A stretch of 64,000 nucleotides of DNA, from positions 92,964-156,963 of the forward strand of contig JAUSOD010000106.1 in NCBI GenBank assembly GCA_030656215.1, in the 5' to 3' direction. A program made the translations under genes and the position numbers. Source of the stretch: Azoarcus sp. (lineage in GTDB: Bacteria > Pseudomonadota > Gammaproteobacteria > Burkholderiales > Rhodocyclaceae). Below, in pieces: positions 55,755 through 64,000 of the stretch; positions within the stretch are counted from its first letter, which is position 1, and the number at the start of each line of letters is the position of its first letter. The notes under the pieces were generated by a model. It was given only the letters and a program-made list of their open reading frames with translations. It was not told the origin of the DNA and did no database searches.

Positions 55755-57965
55755 ATGCCCGCACGCATGCGTTTCATCCTGGCTGCCATCGTGCTCGGCC
55801 TGCTGATGACGGGGCCGTTCGTGCTGACGGCTCTGCTGGTGTGGCTTGGCACCGAAGGTGGTGACCGCGATCTCCTGATCCAGGTGATTACACCGCATCT
55901 GCCGCTTGGCACGCTGCTCACGGTGATGGGCTTTGGGGTCGGCATTGCGGTGCTGCGTACGCTGTTCCGGCAGTATGTGCAGGGCCTGCTGCGCATGGCC
56001 GAAAATCTGCGCCTGATGCTCGGGGCGAACTTCGGTTTTCGGGTCGTGCCCGAAGGGCCGCCCGAAGTCATGGCGTTGGCCGCAGCAGTCAACGAACTTG
56101 CGCAGCAGCGTGACGGCATCATGAACGACGTCGAGGCCCAGATCAGCAAGGCCAAGGCGTCGGTCGAGCAGGAAAAGAACCGTCTGGCCGCGCTGATGGC
56201 CGAGCTCACCCAGAGTGTGGTGGTGTGCAATCTGGACGGTCGTATCCTGCTCTACAACAACCGTGCAAAGCTGCAGTTCCGCGCCATGTCGGATGCGCCG
56301 GGTGTAGCCGGCGGTGGCGAGCTGATCGGTCTCGGGCGCTCGATCTACGGTGTTTTCGAGCGCAACCTGGTGAGCCATGCGCTCGAGACCATCCATCAGC
56401 GACTGGGACGCGAAGGCGCCCAGCCGGTGGCAAATTTCGTCACCACCACGCGTGCCGGTCAGTTGCTGAGGGTGCAGATGGCACCCGTGCTGTCGGGTGG
56501 CGTGGATGCGGTGGCCACTCAGGCGGTCGCAGGGGTGGCTGCGGAGGCTGATGCGGGCGGTCGGACCATGACCGGCTTCATCCTTATGCTGGACAATATC
56601 ACCCGGACCTTCGAGAACGAGTCGCGCCGTGATCAGATGCTCCATACCCTGACCGAGGGCAACCGCGCGGCGCTGGCAAACGTGCGTGCAGCCGCCGAAA
56701 TGCTCGAGTATCCCGATTTGCAGGACGAGCTGCGCGAGCGTTTCCGCGCGGTTATTCGCGACGAGGTGCAGGCCATGAGCCGCCGTCTCGATGAGACCGC
56801 CAACGAGTTTGCCGATTCGCTGAAGGCGCGCTGGCCGCTGGAAGAAATGCTGGGTGCCGATCTGATTGCGGCCCTGCGGCGGCAGGTCGAGACCCGCGTC
56901 AAGTTGCCGACCAAGCTTGAGGAAGTCGACGAGTCGCTGTGGGTCAAGATCGACAGTTTCTCGTTGATGCAGGCGGTGACCTACCTCATCAGCCGGCTTT
57001 CGGATGAGTTCGAGATCCGCGAGATCCGCTTCAGGCTGACCGGTGCCGGGCGACTGGTGCACCTCGATCTGATCTGGTCCGGCCAGGCCATGAGCACCGA
57101 GACCGTGATGAACTGGGAGCTGGAGCCGATGAAGTTTGATGGCGAGAGCAGCCCGCTGACGGTGCGCGACGTCATCGAGCGCCATGATGGAGAGATGTGG
57201 CTCGAGCGCGAGAAGGTTCGCCACCGCGCCTTCTTCCGCATCCTGATCCCGGCCGCACTGCCGCAGGAGCAGGTCGAGGCCGAGACCTTCCTGCGCGGTG
57301 AGAGCCGCCCCGAGTACTACGACTTCGACCTGTTCAAGTGGTCGGAAAAATCGCATGTGCTGGACGATCGGCGCTTGTCGGAGCTCACCTACACGGTGTT
57401 CGATACTGAAACCACCGGGCTCAATCCGTCGCAGGGCGACGAGATCATCCAGATCGGTGCGACGCGGGTAGTTAACGGCAAACTGCTGCGCAATGAATCG
57501 TTCGAGCAGCTCATCGACCCCGGTCGTCCGCTTGGGGCCGAATCGGCAAAGATCCACGGCATCACCGCTGAAATGGTGCGTGGTCAGCCGAACATTGAAT
57601 CGGTGCTGCCGGCGTTTCACGCCTTTGCGTCCGATACCGTGCTGATTGCCCACAATGCGGCCTTCGACATGCGCTTTCTGCAGTTGAAGGAGCAGGCCAC
57701 CGGCCTGCGCTTCGATCAGCCGGTACTCGATACGCTGCTGCTCTCGGCGGTCATCCATCCCAATCAGGAGTCGCATCGCCTGGAGGCCATCGCCGACCGG
57801 CTCGGGCTGACGATTGTGGGCCGGCATACCGCCCTGGGCGATGCGATCGTGACCGCCGAGGTGTTTCTCAAGCTCGTGCCGCTGCTGGCCGAAAAGGGCA
57901 TCCACACGCTGCGTGAAGCACGCGAAGCGGCCGAGAAGAGTTATTACTCGCGGATCAAATACTGA
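55755..57965 (+). CDS. Membrane sensor-like protein with PAS and degenerate histidine-kinase core fused to a DEDDh 3'-5' exonuclease
   Basis: The 736-residue protein starts with two membrane helices (about 7-30 and 48-68), a HAMP-like segment, a coiled coil (about 120-150), and a PAS domain (about 150-285: LTQSVVVCNLDGRILLYNNRAKL). At the kinase dimerisation site LTEGNRAALANVRAAAEML (299-317) Glu301 replaces the phospho-acceptor His. The ATPase-like part (about 395-500) lacks the N box Asn and the DxGxG box. Residues 545-715 are a DnaQ/RNase T-type exonuclease with Asp550, Glu552, Asp638, His691 and Asp696 all present. It may be annotated elsewhere as DNA polymerase III epsilon, but it lacks that enzyme's tail. 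Confidence 0.85.
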   Translation: MPARMRFILAAIVLGLLMTGPFVLTALLVWLGTEGGDRDLLIQVITPHLPLGTLLTVMGFGVGIAVLRTLFRQYVQGLLRMAENLRLMLGANFGFRVVPEGPPEVMALAAAVNELAQQRDGIMNDVEAQISKAKASVEQEKNRLAALMAELTQSVVVCNLDGRILLYNNRAKLQFRAMSDAPGVAGGGELIGLGRSIYGVFERNLVSHALETIHQRLGREGAQPVANFVTTTRAGQLLRVQMAPVLSGGVDAVATQAVAGVAAEADAGGRTMTGFILMLDNITRTFENESRRDQMLHTLTEGNRAALANVRAAAEMLEYPDLQDELRERFRAVIRDEVQAMSRRLDETANEFADSLKARWPLEEMLGADLIAALRRQVETRVKLPTKLEEVDESLWVKIDSFSLMQAVTYLISRLSDEFEIREIRFRLTGAGRLVHLDLIWSGQAMSTETVMNWELEPMKFDGESSPLTVRDVIERHDGEMWLEREKVRHRAFFRILIPAALPQEQVEAETFLRGESRPEYYDFDLFKWSEKSHVLDDRRLSELTYTVFDTETTGLNPSQGDEIIQIGATRVVNGKLLRNESFEQLIDPGRPLGAESAKIHGITAEMVRGQPNIESVLPAFHAFASDTVLIAHNAAFDMRFLQLKEQATGLRFDQPVLDTLLLSAVIHPNQESHRLEAIADRLGLTIVGRHTALGDAIVTAEVFLKLVPLLAEKGIHTLREAREAAEKSYYSRIKY

Positions 57966-58008
57966 TGCAGTGGGCCGTGACTGACGGGCGAAAGCGCGGA
58001 GATCGGGT

Positions 58009-60054
58009 TTGAAGGCCTTCTCCCGTCAGTTGCGGCGCTACTACGGCTGGTACACCGGTACTTTCCTGTTCTTCGTGATCGTGCTCGCCATCGGCGAGCA
58101 GCTTGGCCTGTCGAATCACGTGATTGGCCATGTCTTCCTGTTCGTGACCATCGCCATCTACGCCAGCATCGGGGTGATGAGTCGGACTTCCGACGTGTCC
58201 GAATACTACGTCGCGGGCCGCCGGGTGCCGGCGGTGTTCAACGGCATGGCCACCGCAGCCGACTGGATGAGTGCGGCATCCTTCATCGGCCTGGCCGGCA
58301 CCTTGTATTTCTCCGGATTCGAGGGACTGGCCTTTGTTACCGGATGGACGGGCGGCTTCGTGCTGGTCGCGCTGCTGCTGGCGCCCTATCTGCGCAAGTT
58401 CGGCCAGTACACCATTCCGGATTTTCTCGGGGCCCGTTATCAGGGCAACTTTGCCCGCCTCGTCGGCCTGGGCGCCACCGTGCTCGCCAGCTTTGTCTAT
58501 CTGGTGGCGCAGATTTACGGGGTAGGGCTGGTGACCAGCCGCTTTGTCAGTGTCGAGTTCGAGATCGGGCTCTTCATCGGACTCGCCGGCATTCTGGTGT
58601 GCTCATTTCTCGGCGGCATGCGAGCGGTAACCTGGACCCAGGTGGCGCAGTATCTCATCCTGATTCTTGCCTACCTTGTTCCGGTGGTGATCCTGTCATA
58701 CAAGCTCACCGGCATTCCCATTCCGCAGGTCATGTACGGCCAGGTGCTGAGCCAGCTCTCCGAGCGTGAGGAAGAGCTGCTGCACGCGCCGAGCGAGATT
58801 GAAGCGCGTAACCAGTTTCGTTATCGTGCGCAGGATTACGCCGCCAAGATAGCCAATCTGCCCGACTCGCTCGAGGCCGAACGGCGGTCCCTGATCGAAC
58901 GCCTCAACGACATGCGCATCGAGAATGCCTCGGCGCGCGAAATGGCCCAGACGGAGCGCGCGCTGGGTGGCCTGCCGCGTTCGCCCGAGGAGGCGCGCGT
59001 GATGTGGGAGAAGGCACGTGCCGAGGCACTGGAACGATCGCGCGCGCCACCCCGGCACGCCGAAGCGCATCCGGGCGATACGCCCGAGCAGCGGGTGATC
59101 GCGCGCAACAACTTTCTTGCGCTGGTGTTCGTGCTGATGGTGGGCACCGCAGCGCTGCCCCACATTCTGATGCGCTACTACACCACGCCTGGCGTGGTCG
59201 AGGCGCGGCGCTCGGTATTCTGGTCGCTGTTCTTCATCTTCCTGCTCTACGTCACGGCACCGGCCTATGCCGTGTTCGCCAAATGGGAGGTGTACAACAG
59301 CGTGATCGGATCGAGCCTGTCCATCCTGCCGGACTGGGTGGCCTCATGGGGCAAGGTGGGCATGGTCAAGATCGAGGACATCAACGGCGACGGCATCCTT
59401 CAGTTGGCCGAACTGACGATGAACACCGACGTGATCATGCTCGCGACCCCCGAGATCGCCGGGCTGCCTTACGTGGTGTCAGGCCTGGTGGCGGCGGGAG
59501 GACTGGCGGCTGCCCTGTCGACCGCGGACGGCCTGCTGCTGACCATCTCCAACGCGTTGTCGCACGATCTGTACTACAAGGTGATCAATCCCAAGGCCTC
59601 CACCCACCGTCGCCTGGTGATCTCCAAGTCTCAGTTGCTGGTGGTTGCGGTGGTGGCGGCGTGGGTGGCGTCGATGCGGCCGGACAACATCCTGTTCATG
59701 GTCGGGCTGGCCTTTTCCATCGGTGCCGCGGCGTTTTTTCCGGCACTGGTACTGGGCATTTTCTGGAAGCGCGCAAACCGGCCCGGCGCCGTCGTCGGCA
59801 TGTTGCTCGGGCTCGGGGTCACGCTTTTCTACGTGGCACGCACCCACCCGTTTTTTGGTGGTTCGATGGCCAATAGCTGGTTCTCGATCAACCCGATTTC
59901 GGCCGGTGTGTTTGGCGTGCCGCTCGGGTTTATCGCGATCGTAGTCGTCAGCCTGCTGACCCGCCCGCCGCCGAAAGAGATCCAGGAGCTGGTGGACTAT
60001 GTGCGCTATCCGCAGTTGCCGCCGTCGGATACGCCTCCGAACAACGGTGGCTGA
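58009..60054 (+). CDS. Sodium:solute symporter, ActP-like, with central charged insert and EF-hand-like loop
   Basis: The 681-residue protein has the symporter core (SEYYVAGRRVPAVFNGMATAADWMSAASFIGL, GQYTIPDFLGARYQG, GLAAALSTADGLLLTISNALSHD), like acetate permease ActP. Two unusual parts are a hydrophilic helical insert at about residues 245-365 (LSEREEELLHAPSEIEAR..., ..ALERSRAPPRHAEAHPGDTPEQ) and DINGDGILQLAE at 457-468, a canonical calcium-binding loop pattern. Start is TTG at 58009 with GGAG upstream; no in-frame ATG is near. Its site after acsA and the solute-sensing kinase suggests acetate or another short acid as substrate. Confidence 0.88.
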   Translation: MKAFSRQLRRYYGWYTGTFLFFVIVLAIGEQLGLSNHVIGHVFLFVTIAIYASIGVMSRTSDVSEYYVAGRRVPAVFNGMATAADWMSAASFIGLAGTLYFSGFEGLAFVTGWTGGFVLVALLLAPYLRKFGQYTIPDFLGARYQGNFARLVGLGATVLASFVYLVAQIYGVGLVTSRFVSVEFEIGLFIGLAGILVCSFLGGMRAVTWTQVAQYLILILAYLVPVVILSYKLTGIPIPQVMYGQVLSQLSEREEELLHAPSEIEARNQFRYRAQDYAAKIANLPDSLEAERRSLIERLNDMRIENASAREMAQTERALGGLPRSPEEARVMWEKARAEALERSRAPPRHAEAHPGDTPEQRVIARNNFLALVFVLMVGTAALPHILMRYYTTPGVVEARRSVFWSLFFIFLLYVTAPAYAVFAKWEVYNSVIGSSLSILPDWVASWGKVGMVKIEDINGDGILQLAELTMNTDVIMLATPEIAGLPYVVSGLVAAGGLAAALSTADGLLLTISNALSHDLYYKVINPKASTHRRLVISKSQLLVVAVVAAWVASMRPDNILFMVGLAFSIGAAAFFPALVLGIFWKRANRPGAVVGMLLGLGVTLFYVARTHPFFGGSMANSWFSINPISAGVFGVPLGFIAIVVVSLLTRPPPKEIQELVDYVRYPQLPPSDTPPNNGG

Positions 60055-60075
60055 GCCGCTTTGCCGCATCTGGTT

Positions 60076-61389
60076 TCATGTAGCCGGGGGTGAGGGTTTT
60101 ATTGCCGCCGGGTTCTTTGCCGCGTTGCCGCCAATCAGCGTCACCCGATCGCGGCTCAGGCGCTTGGCTTCGTACAGGGCCTTATCGGCAAACGAGATCA
60201 GATGCTCGGGCGCTGCGTCCGGATAGCTGGCGATCCCGCAGCTGAAGGTGCAGTGAAAGCTCGTCCCCATCGGGTAATGCACAATCTGGCGAAACGCGAG
60301 CCGAATCTCATCGAGCAGGTGGCCGGCCTGGTGCAGGTCGGTATCGGGCAGGATGACCGCAAACTCTTCACCACCATAGCGTCCGGCAAGGTCTGATTTG
60401 CGAAGGCGCTGAGTCAGAAGTCGACACAGGCTGAGGATGACTTCATCGCCGACGGGGTGTCCGAAGCGGTCATTGACCCGCTTGAAATGATCAAGATCGA
60501 CCAGGGCGAAAGACACCGGCTTGCGGGCGCGTTGGGCCCGACTGATCTCGATGTCGAGCTGGCGCTTGATGCTGGTGTGGTTGAGCAAGCCGGTCAGACT
60601 GTCCTGCGAAATACGGGAGCGCATCTCGCGGTAGCGTGCAGCACGTACTGCGACCGAAGAGACGAAAAAACGCGGATCGATCGGCTTGACCAGAAAATCG
60701 TCGGCGCCAAACCGCATTGCGCCTATGCGACGGTCAAGGTCCTGATCGCCGGAGAGAAAGACGATCGGGAGGCCGACAAAGCGCGGATCCTGACGAATTA
60801 CCGCAGCAAGCTCTACGCCTGAGCACACCGGCATGTGCAGGTCCAGCACCAGAAGGTCGGGCTCCTGCTCCAGAATCGCGTCATAGACCCGAACCGGATC
60901 GGTCAACACGCGGGCGCGCATGCCGGCTTCGTTCAGCAGTGATGCGTGGTACTCGGCGATCGCCCGGGCATCATCAACCACTACGATGTCATAGGGCTCT
61001 GGCGCGGAGGGGCGGGTGAGCGCTTCGAGACAGTCAACCAGTGCACCGATGTCGAGCGGTTTGGGGAAAAAGGCGGTGGCATGTGCACGAGCGGCCTCGA
61101 GGCGGGTGGTGAAACTCAAGTTGCCGGAGATGAATACAATTGGCGGGCAGGGGGTGCCGATCTTCCGCAGTGCTCGAACCTGCGGTGCGGCGGATCCGTG
61201 TTCGAGGAATACATCGCAGATGATGGCCAGAATGTCGGGGTTCGAGCGCAAATCCTGATCGAGGGTGTCGGCTGTGGGTCTCCAGAGCGTACGAAAGCCA
61301 TACTGCGTGAGCTGCTCGGTCAGCATGGTGGCGAAGCTTTCCGAATCTTCAATAAACAGGATCGTGGGTTGTATAGCGTTTTTCAGCAT
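60076..61389 (-). CDS. Dual-receiver GGDEF response regulator (diguanylate cyclase)
   Basis: The 437-residue protein has two receiver domains: about 8-125 (FIEDSES.., weakly conserved, CDVFLEHGSA as phospho site) and 132-255 (VVVDDARAI..., LLVLDLHMPVCSG with a normal Asp and VKPID). A GGDEF domain follows with the active loop YGGEEF and LVDLDHFKRVNDRFGHPVGDE. It should make c-di-GMP on phosphorylation. It follows the REC-phosphatase gene by 6 bases and is convergent with the symporter, sharing a 21-base gap. Confidence 0.9.
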   Translation of the reverse strand: MLKNAIQPTILFIEDSESFATMLTEQLTQYGFRTLWRPTADTLDQDLRSNPDILAIICDVFLEHGSAAPQVRALRKIGTPCPPIVFISGNLSFTTRLEAARAHATAFFPKPLDIGALVDCLEALTRPSAPEPYDIVVVDDARAIAEYHASLLNEAGMRARVLTDPVRVYDAILEQEPDLLVLDLHMPVCSGVELAAVIRQDPRFVGLPIVFLSGDQDLDRRIGAMRFGADDFLVKPIDPRFFVSSVAVRAARYREMRSRISQDSLTGLLNHTSIKRQLDIEISRAQRARKPVSFALVDLDHFKRVNDRFGHPVGDEVILSLCRLLTQRLRKSDLAGRYGGEEFAVILPDTDLHQAGHLLDEIRLAFRQIVHYPMGTSFHCTFSCGIASYPDAAPEHLISFADKALYEAKRLSRDRVTLIGGNAAKNPAAIKPSPPAT

Positions 61390-61395
61390 CTTTCG

Positions 61396-63099
61396 TCACT
61401 TGACCTTCAAACAGGCAACTGCCACGTTGCCGGTGCCGCGAAACTCAAGGTTTTCGCACAGTCCGCGTACAAGCTTGAGACCGCGACCGCCCCGGCTCAA
61501 CTCAGTCCCGTGGTCCAGGGTTGAGATGTCGAAGCCCGGCCCGGTGTCGGAAACCATGAGCTCGACATGACGGGAGTCTGCCGATTGGCCGTAGCGGATT
61601 CCGATACGGATGCTGCCGTCTTCGAGGTGCGCGAGGCGCTGTTCGCGAATCTTGAAGTACTGCTCGATGTCCCGGTCCCGATCCTTGGATTCGGTGGAAA
61701 GGAGCAGTAGTCCGTGATCGAGCGCGTTGTTGAAGAGCTCGGACAGGACCACGAACAGGCGGCTGTTGTCATCTTCGCTCAAGCCCATGGCGCGCACGAA
61801 CCCGAGCACGATCGGCACCAGGTCGGTTTCACGCAGCTGCAACGCATTGAGTGAAATCTCCACCGCCCACTCACCCGACGGGGCCGTTGGCTTGCCTGTC
61901 GTTGCACCATCCTGTCGGCTGGTCGGCAAGACAGCGCTTGCAGGGCAGTCGACCACAAGCAGGGTCAGATCGTCGTCGATGGCGTGTTTTTTGGATGATG
62001 CGATCCGATAGACCAGCTCGCCCACATCCACATCCGGAGCACTTGCAGCGACCAGGTCGGCAAGGCGGTCCAGGCCAAGCGCAAGGTCCTTGTTGCCGAG
62101 CGCCTCGACCAGTCCATCCGATGCAAGCAGCAGTACGGAGTCGTGCTCGATGGTCAGAATCTCGAGTTCTGCATCGAACTCACTTGGTTTCAGGATGCCC
62201 AGCGGCAGGCTGTTGGAGGGCTGCATTCGGACAGATCCCGATTTGCGCTCGATCAGCAAAACGTCGGGCATGCCGCCATTCCATACCTCGATACGGCGCT
62301 CGACCGTATCGATAGCCACCATGCTGGCAGCGACGTAGCACTCGCGCGGCAAATAGGTGTACAGCTTGCGGTTGAGTTCGGCCAGGATGGTGGGCAGGCC
62401 AAAGCCTTTCGATGTCATCGAATAAAAGGGCTCGATGGTCGGCAACACATTGAGCGCGGCGGCAAGGCCGTGCCCGGTGCCGTCTGCAAGCAGGACGTGC
62501 AGCTTGCCGTTTGGCGTACGTGCCGCAGCCACAACGTCGCCATTGAGTTGCTCGGCCGGCACTGACAGGATGCCAAGGCTGCTGTCCTGAATCCGGCTGG
62601 TGTTCGCCAGCATCTCCATCAGGCTGCGTGCAAACTGCTTTTCTTCTTCGGCACGGTCACGATAGTCCGACAACTCGGCGCGGTGCTCGAACAGTTCGTC
62701 CTGCCATAACAAGGAACGCCCGATGGCATGCAGCTTTGCTTGCAGAACATTGATCTGAACCGGTTTTTGCAGGTAGTCGTCGCCACCTTCCATCAGCGCC
62801 CGCGTAATCGACTCGCCGCCCTCCAGTGCGGTCAGAAAAATAACCGGTATCCAGCGCTCGAAGGGCATGCTACGAATCTGCGCAAGCGCCCCGAATCCGT
62901 CCAGTCGCGGCATCATCACGTCCAGCAGCACGACGTCGGGCCTCAGTGCCTTGCACATGTCTACCGCTTCAATGCCATCGCGCGCTTGATGAACCTGGTG
63001 GCCCATCCGTTCGATCAGCGCACTGATCAAGGCGCGTGCGCTGTCGGAGTCATCCGCGAGGAGCACGCGCATGGGCCTGATTGGCCGTTCCTGGAGCAT
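61396..63099 (-). CDS. Receiver-PP2C phosphatase-HATPase partner-switch regulator (HsbR-like)
   Basis: The 567-residue protein has a receiver (MRVLLADDSDSARALI, phospho-acceptor in VVLLDVMMPRLDG). A short coiled coil follows, then a SpoIIE/PP2C domain (about 180-380: NGDVVAAARTPNGKLHVLLADGTGHGLAAAL, LLLASDGLVEALGN). The C-terminal anti-sigma-type ATPase (about 410-567) has LSEDDNSRLFVVLSELFNNALDHGLL and SDTGPGFDIS...SRGGRGLKLVRGL. This is the layout of HsbR in Pseudomonas, which phosphorylates and dephosphorylates the STAS protein HsbA. ATG at 63099 starts the receiver; the longer upstream frame overlaps the STAS gene and is not used. Confidence 0.9.
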   Translation of the reverse strand: MLQERPIRPMRVLLADDSDSARALISALIERMGHQVHQARDGIEAVDMCKALRPDVVLLDVMMPRLDGFGALAQIRSMPFERWIPVIFLTALEGGESITRALMEGGDDYLQKPVQINVLQAKLHAIGRSLLWQDELFEHRAELSDYRDRAEEEKQFARSLMEMLANTSRIQDSSLGILSVPAEQLNGDVVAAARTPNGKLHVLLADGTGHGLAAALNVLPTIEPFYSMTSKGFGLPTILAELNRKLYTYLPRECYVAASMVAIDTVERRIEVWNGGMPDVLLIERKSGSVRMQPSNSLPLGILKPSEFDAELEILTIEHDSVLLLASDGLVEALGNKDLALGLDRLADLVAASAPDVDVGELVYRIASSKKHAIDDDLTLLVVDCPASAVLPTSRQDGATTGKPTAPSGEWAVEISLNALQLRETDLVPIVLGFVRAMGLSEDDNSRLFVVLSELFNNALDHGLLLLSTESKDRDRDIEQYFKIREQRLAHLEDGSIRIGIRYGQSADSRHVELMVSDTGPGFDISTLDHGTELSRGGRGLKLVRGLCENLEFRGTGNVAVACLKVK

Positions 63100-63163
63100 G
63101 GTGGGTGCCTGGCTGGAGGATGGGTGGTAGGTAAAGTTATGCAGTACGTCGATGGTTCGGCGG

Positions 63164-63475
63164 CTATTCACGAATTTCAAACAGTCGATTGAAGTTCGCC
63201 ACTGCGAGCACCTTGCCGACGGTACCCTGAGCCCGGCACAGCACGACCTTCTTCTGGTTCTCTTCGGCGCGCTCGCGCAGCAGCAGCAGAATACCAAGCG
63301 CGGAACTGTCGATGTAATCGACCTTCTCGAGCCCGATCTCGATGGACTTTATCTTGCTGTCGGCAAGAATCGGGTCATATGCCTCGCGCATTAGCTTGCG
63401 GCCATTGAAGTCGAAGCGACCGGCGAGGTCGATGCGGGCGGTTTCGCTTGATTTGTGGATAGTGAGTTGAATCAT
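63164..63475 (-). CDS. STAS-domain anti-sigma-factor antagonist (HsbA-like)
   Basis: The 103-residue single STAS domain has LAGRFDFNGRKLMREAYDPIL and the phosphorylatable serine motif YIDSSALGILLLLRERAEE (Ser57/Ser58), ending FNRLFEIRE. It is expected to be the substrate of the kinase and phosphatase domains encoded next to it, and in its unphosphorylated form to bind a partner. In Pseudomonas that partner can be an anti-sigma factor or a diguanylate cyclase. It lies 15 bases after cheB and 64 bases before the regulator gene. Confidence 0.9.
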   Translation of the reverse strand: MIQLTIHKSSETARIDLAGRFDFNGRKLMREAYDPILADSKIKSIEIGLEKVDYIDSSALGILLLLRERAEENQKKVVLCRAQGTVGKVLAVANFNRLFEIRE

Positions 63476-63490
63476 CAGCGTAGTTCCTGG

Positions 63491-64000
63491 TTATCGTGTG
63501 CCGGTCTTGCACGACTGGCGTATGGATTCGATGAGTCGGGGGGCAATACGCTCCAGCGCGAGTTCTTCCACCGCTGCGCCGATACTGACCGCCTCACGGG
63601 GCATACCGTACACCACGCAGCTTGCCTCGTCCTGAGCCACGGTGTAAGCGCCGGCGCTGCGCATGGCGAGCAGACCTTGGGCGCCGTCCTTGCCCATCCC
63701 TGTCAGCAGCGCACCAACAGCATTGCGGCCGGCCACGCGGGCAACCGAGTCGAACAGCACATCCACCGAGGGGCGATGTCGGTTGACCGGGGGCGCATCG
63801 CTCAATTCGGCAACGTAGGAGGCACCATTTCGGGCGACACTCAGATGTGAGTGGCCGGGCGCGACATAGGCGTGACCATTCAGGATGCGCTCACCGTGGA
63901 CCGCTTCACGAACGGTGAGGGCGGACAGTTTGTCCAGGCGCTCGGCAAACGATTTGGTGAAGCGTTCTGGCATGTGTTGGGTGATCACCACTCCGGGTGA
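63491..64000 (-). CDS. cheB: CheB-type protein-glutamate methylesterase, C-terminal part (5' end outside window)
   Basis: The frame runs off the window at 64000. The visible 169 residues match the CheB catalytic domain: [45 protein letters not shown], and [42 protein letters not shown] with the catalytic Asp in GKDG. CheB removes methyl groups from chemoreceptors, as could be needed for the receptor at 12996. The receiver domain, if any, lies outside. It starts the run cheB-STAS-phosphatase-GGDEF. Confidence 0.9.
   Translation of the reverse strand, partial: SPGVVITQHMPERFTKSFAERLDKLSALTVREAVHGERILNGHAYVAPGHSHLSVARNGASYVAELSDAPPVNRHRPSVDVLFDSVARVAGRNAVGALLTGMGKDGAQGLLAMRSAGAYTVAQDEASCVVYGMPREAVSIGAAVEELALERIAPRLIESIRQSCKTGTR

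Overview
The window reads as the chromosome of a GC-rich, denitrifying betaproteobacterium, most likely a member of the Rhodocyclales close to Thauera, Azoarcus or Aromatoleum. That placement is inferred from gene content (cd1-type nitrite reductase with a NirD-NirL fusion, cytochrome-c-dependent nor genes, rimP-nusA-infB order). No database was searched. Both ends are cut: the 5' end lies inside trpS and the 3' end inside cheB.

Layout. (1) 1-12.8 kb is core information processing: trpS end, scpA-scpB-rluB, the rimP-nusA-infB-rbfA-truB operon with a hairpin leader, rpsO and pnp, dksA, then a Pro-Arg-His tRNA cluster. (2) 13-16.6 kb holds a Cache-type chemoreceptor and an epd-like dehydrogenase coupled to a methyltransferase. 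(3) 16.7-25.2 kb is the first part of the nir cluster: nirE/cobA divergent from nirS, three electron-transfer proteins, then nirC-F-DL-G-H. (4) 25.1-32.6 kb is a block splitting the cluster: a hipBA toxin-antitoxin pair, a four-gene soluble biotin-dependent carboxyltransferase set, and a sulfide:quinone-reductase-like flavoprotein. (5) 32.9-35.7 kb resumes with nirJ-nirN. (6) 36-39.7 kb is a translationally coupled operon PAS-GGDEF / kaiC / kaiB without kaiA. (7) 40-47.9 kb is the nor region: norCB, a terminator, then norE-F-Q, two membrane proteins, norD and a Dnr-type regulator. (8) 48.5-60 kb is a fumarase plus an acetate module: acsA, a small membrane protein, a symporter-domain histidine kinase, a lone receiver, a sensor-like protein fused to a DEDDh exonuclease, and a large symporter. 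(9) 60-64 kb is a partner-switch/c-di-GMP set (REC-REC-GGDEF, REC-phosphatase-ATPase, STAS) beside cheB.

How it fits together. Palindromic Crp/Fnr-type sites (TTGAT/C-N4-G/ATCAA) lie between nirE and nirS, before nirC, before norC and, with one mismatch, before norE. The dnr gene closing the nor operon is the obvious candidate to bind them, so nitrite and NO reduction would switch on together. The nir genes make heme d1 (NirE, DL, G, H, J, F, N) for NirS, and NorCB removes the NO.

Least conventional content: the degenerate-kinase/exonuclease fusion in the acetate module, the diguanylate cyclase-KaiC-KaiB operon between nir and nor, and the nir-split block.
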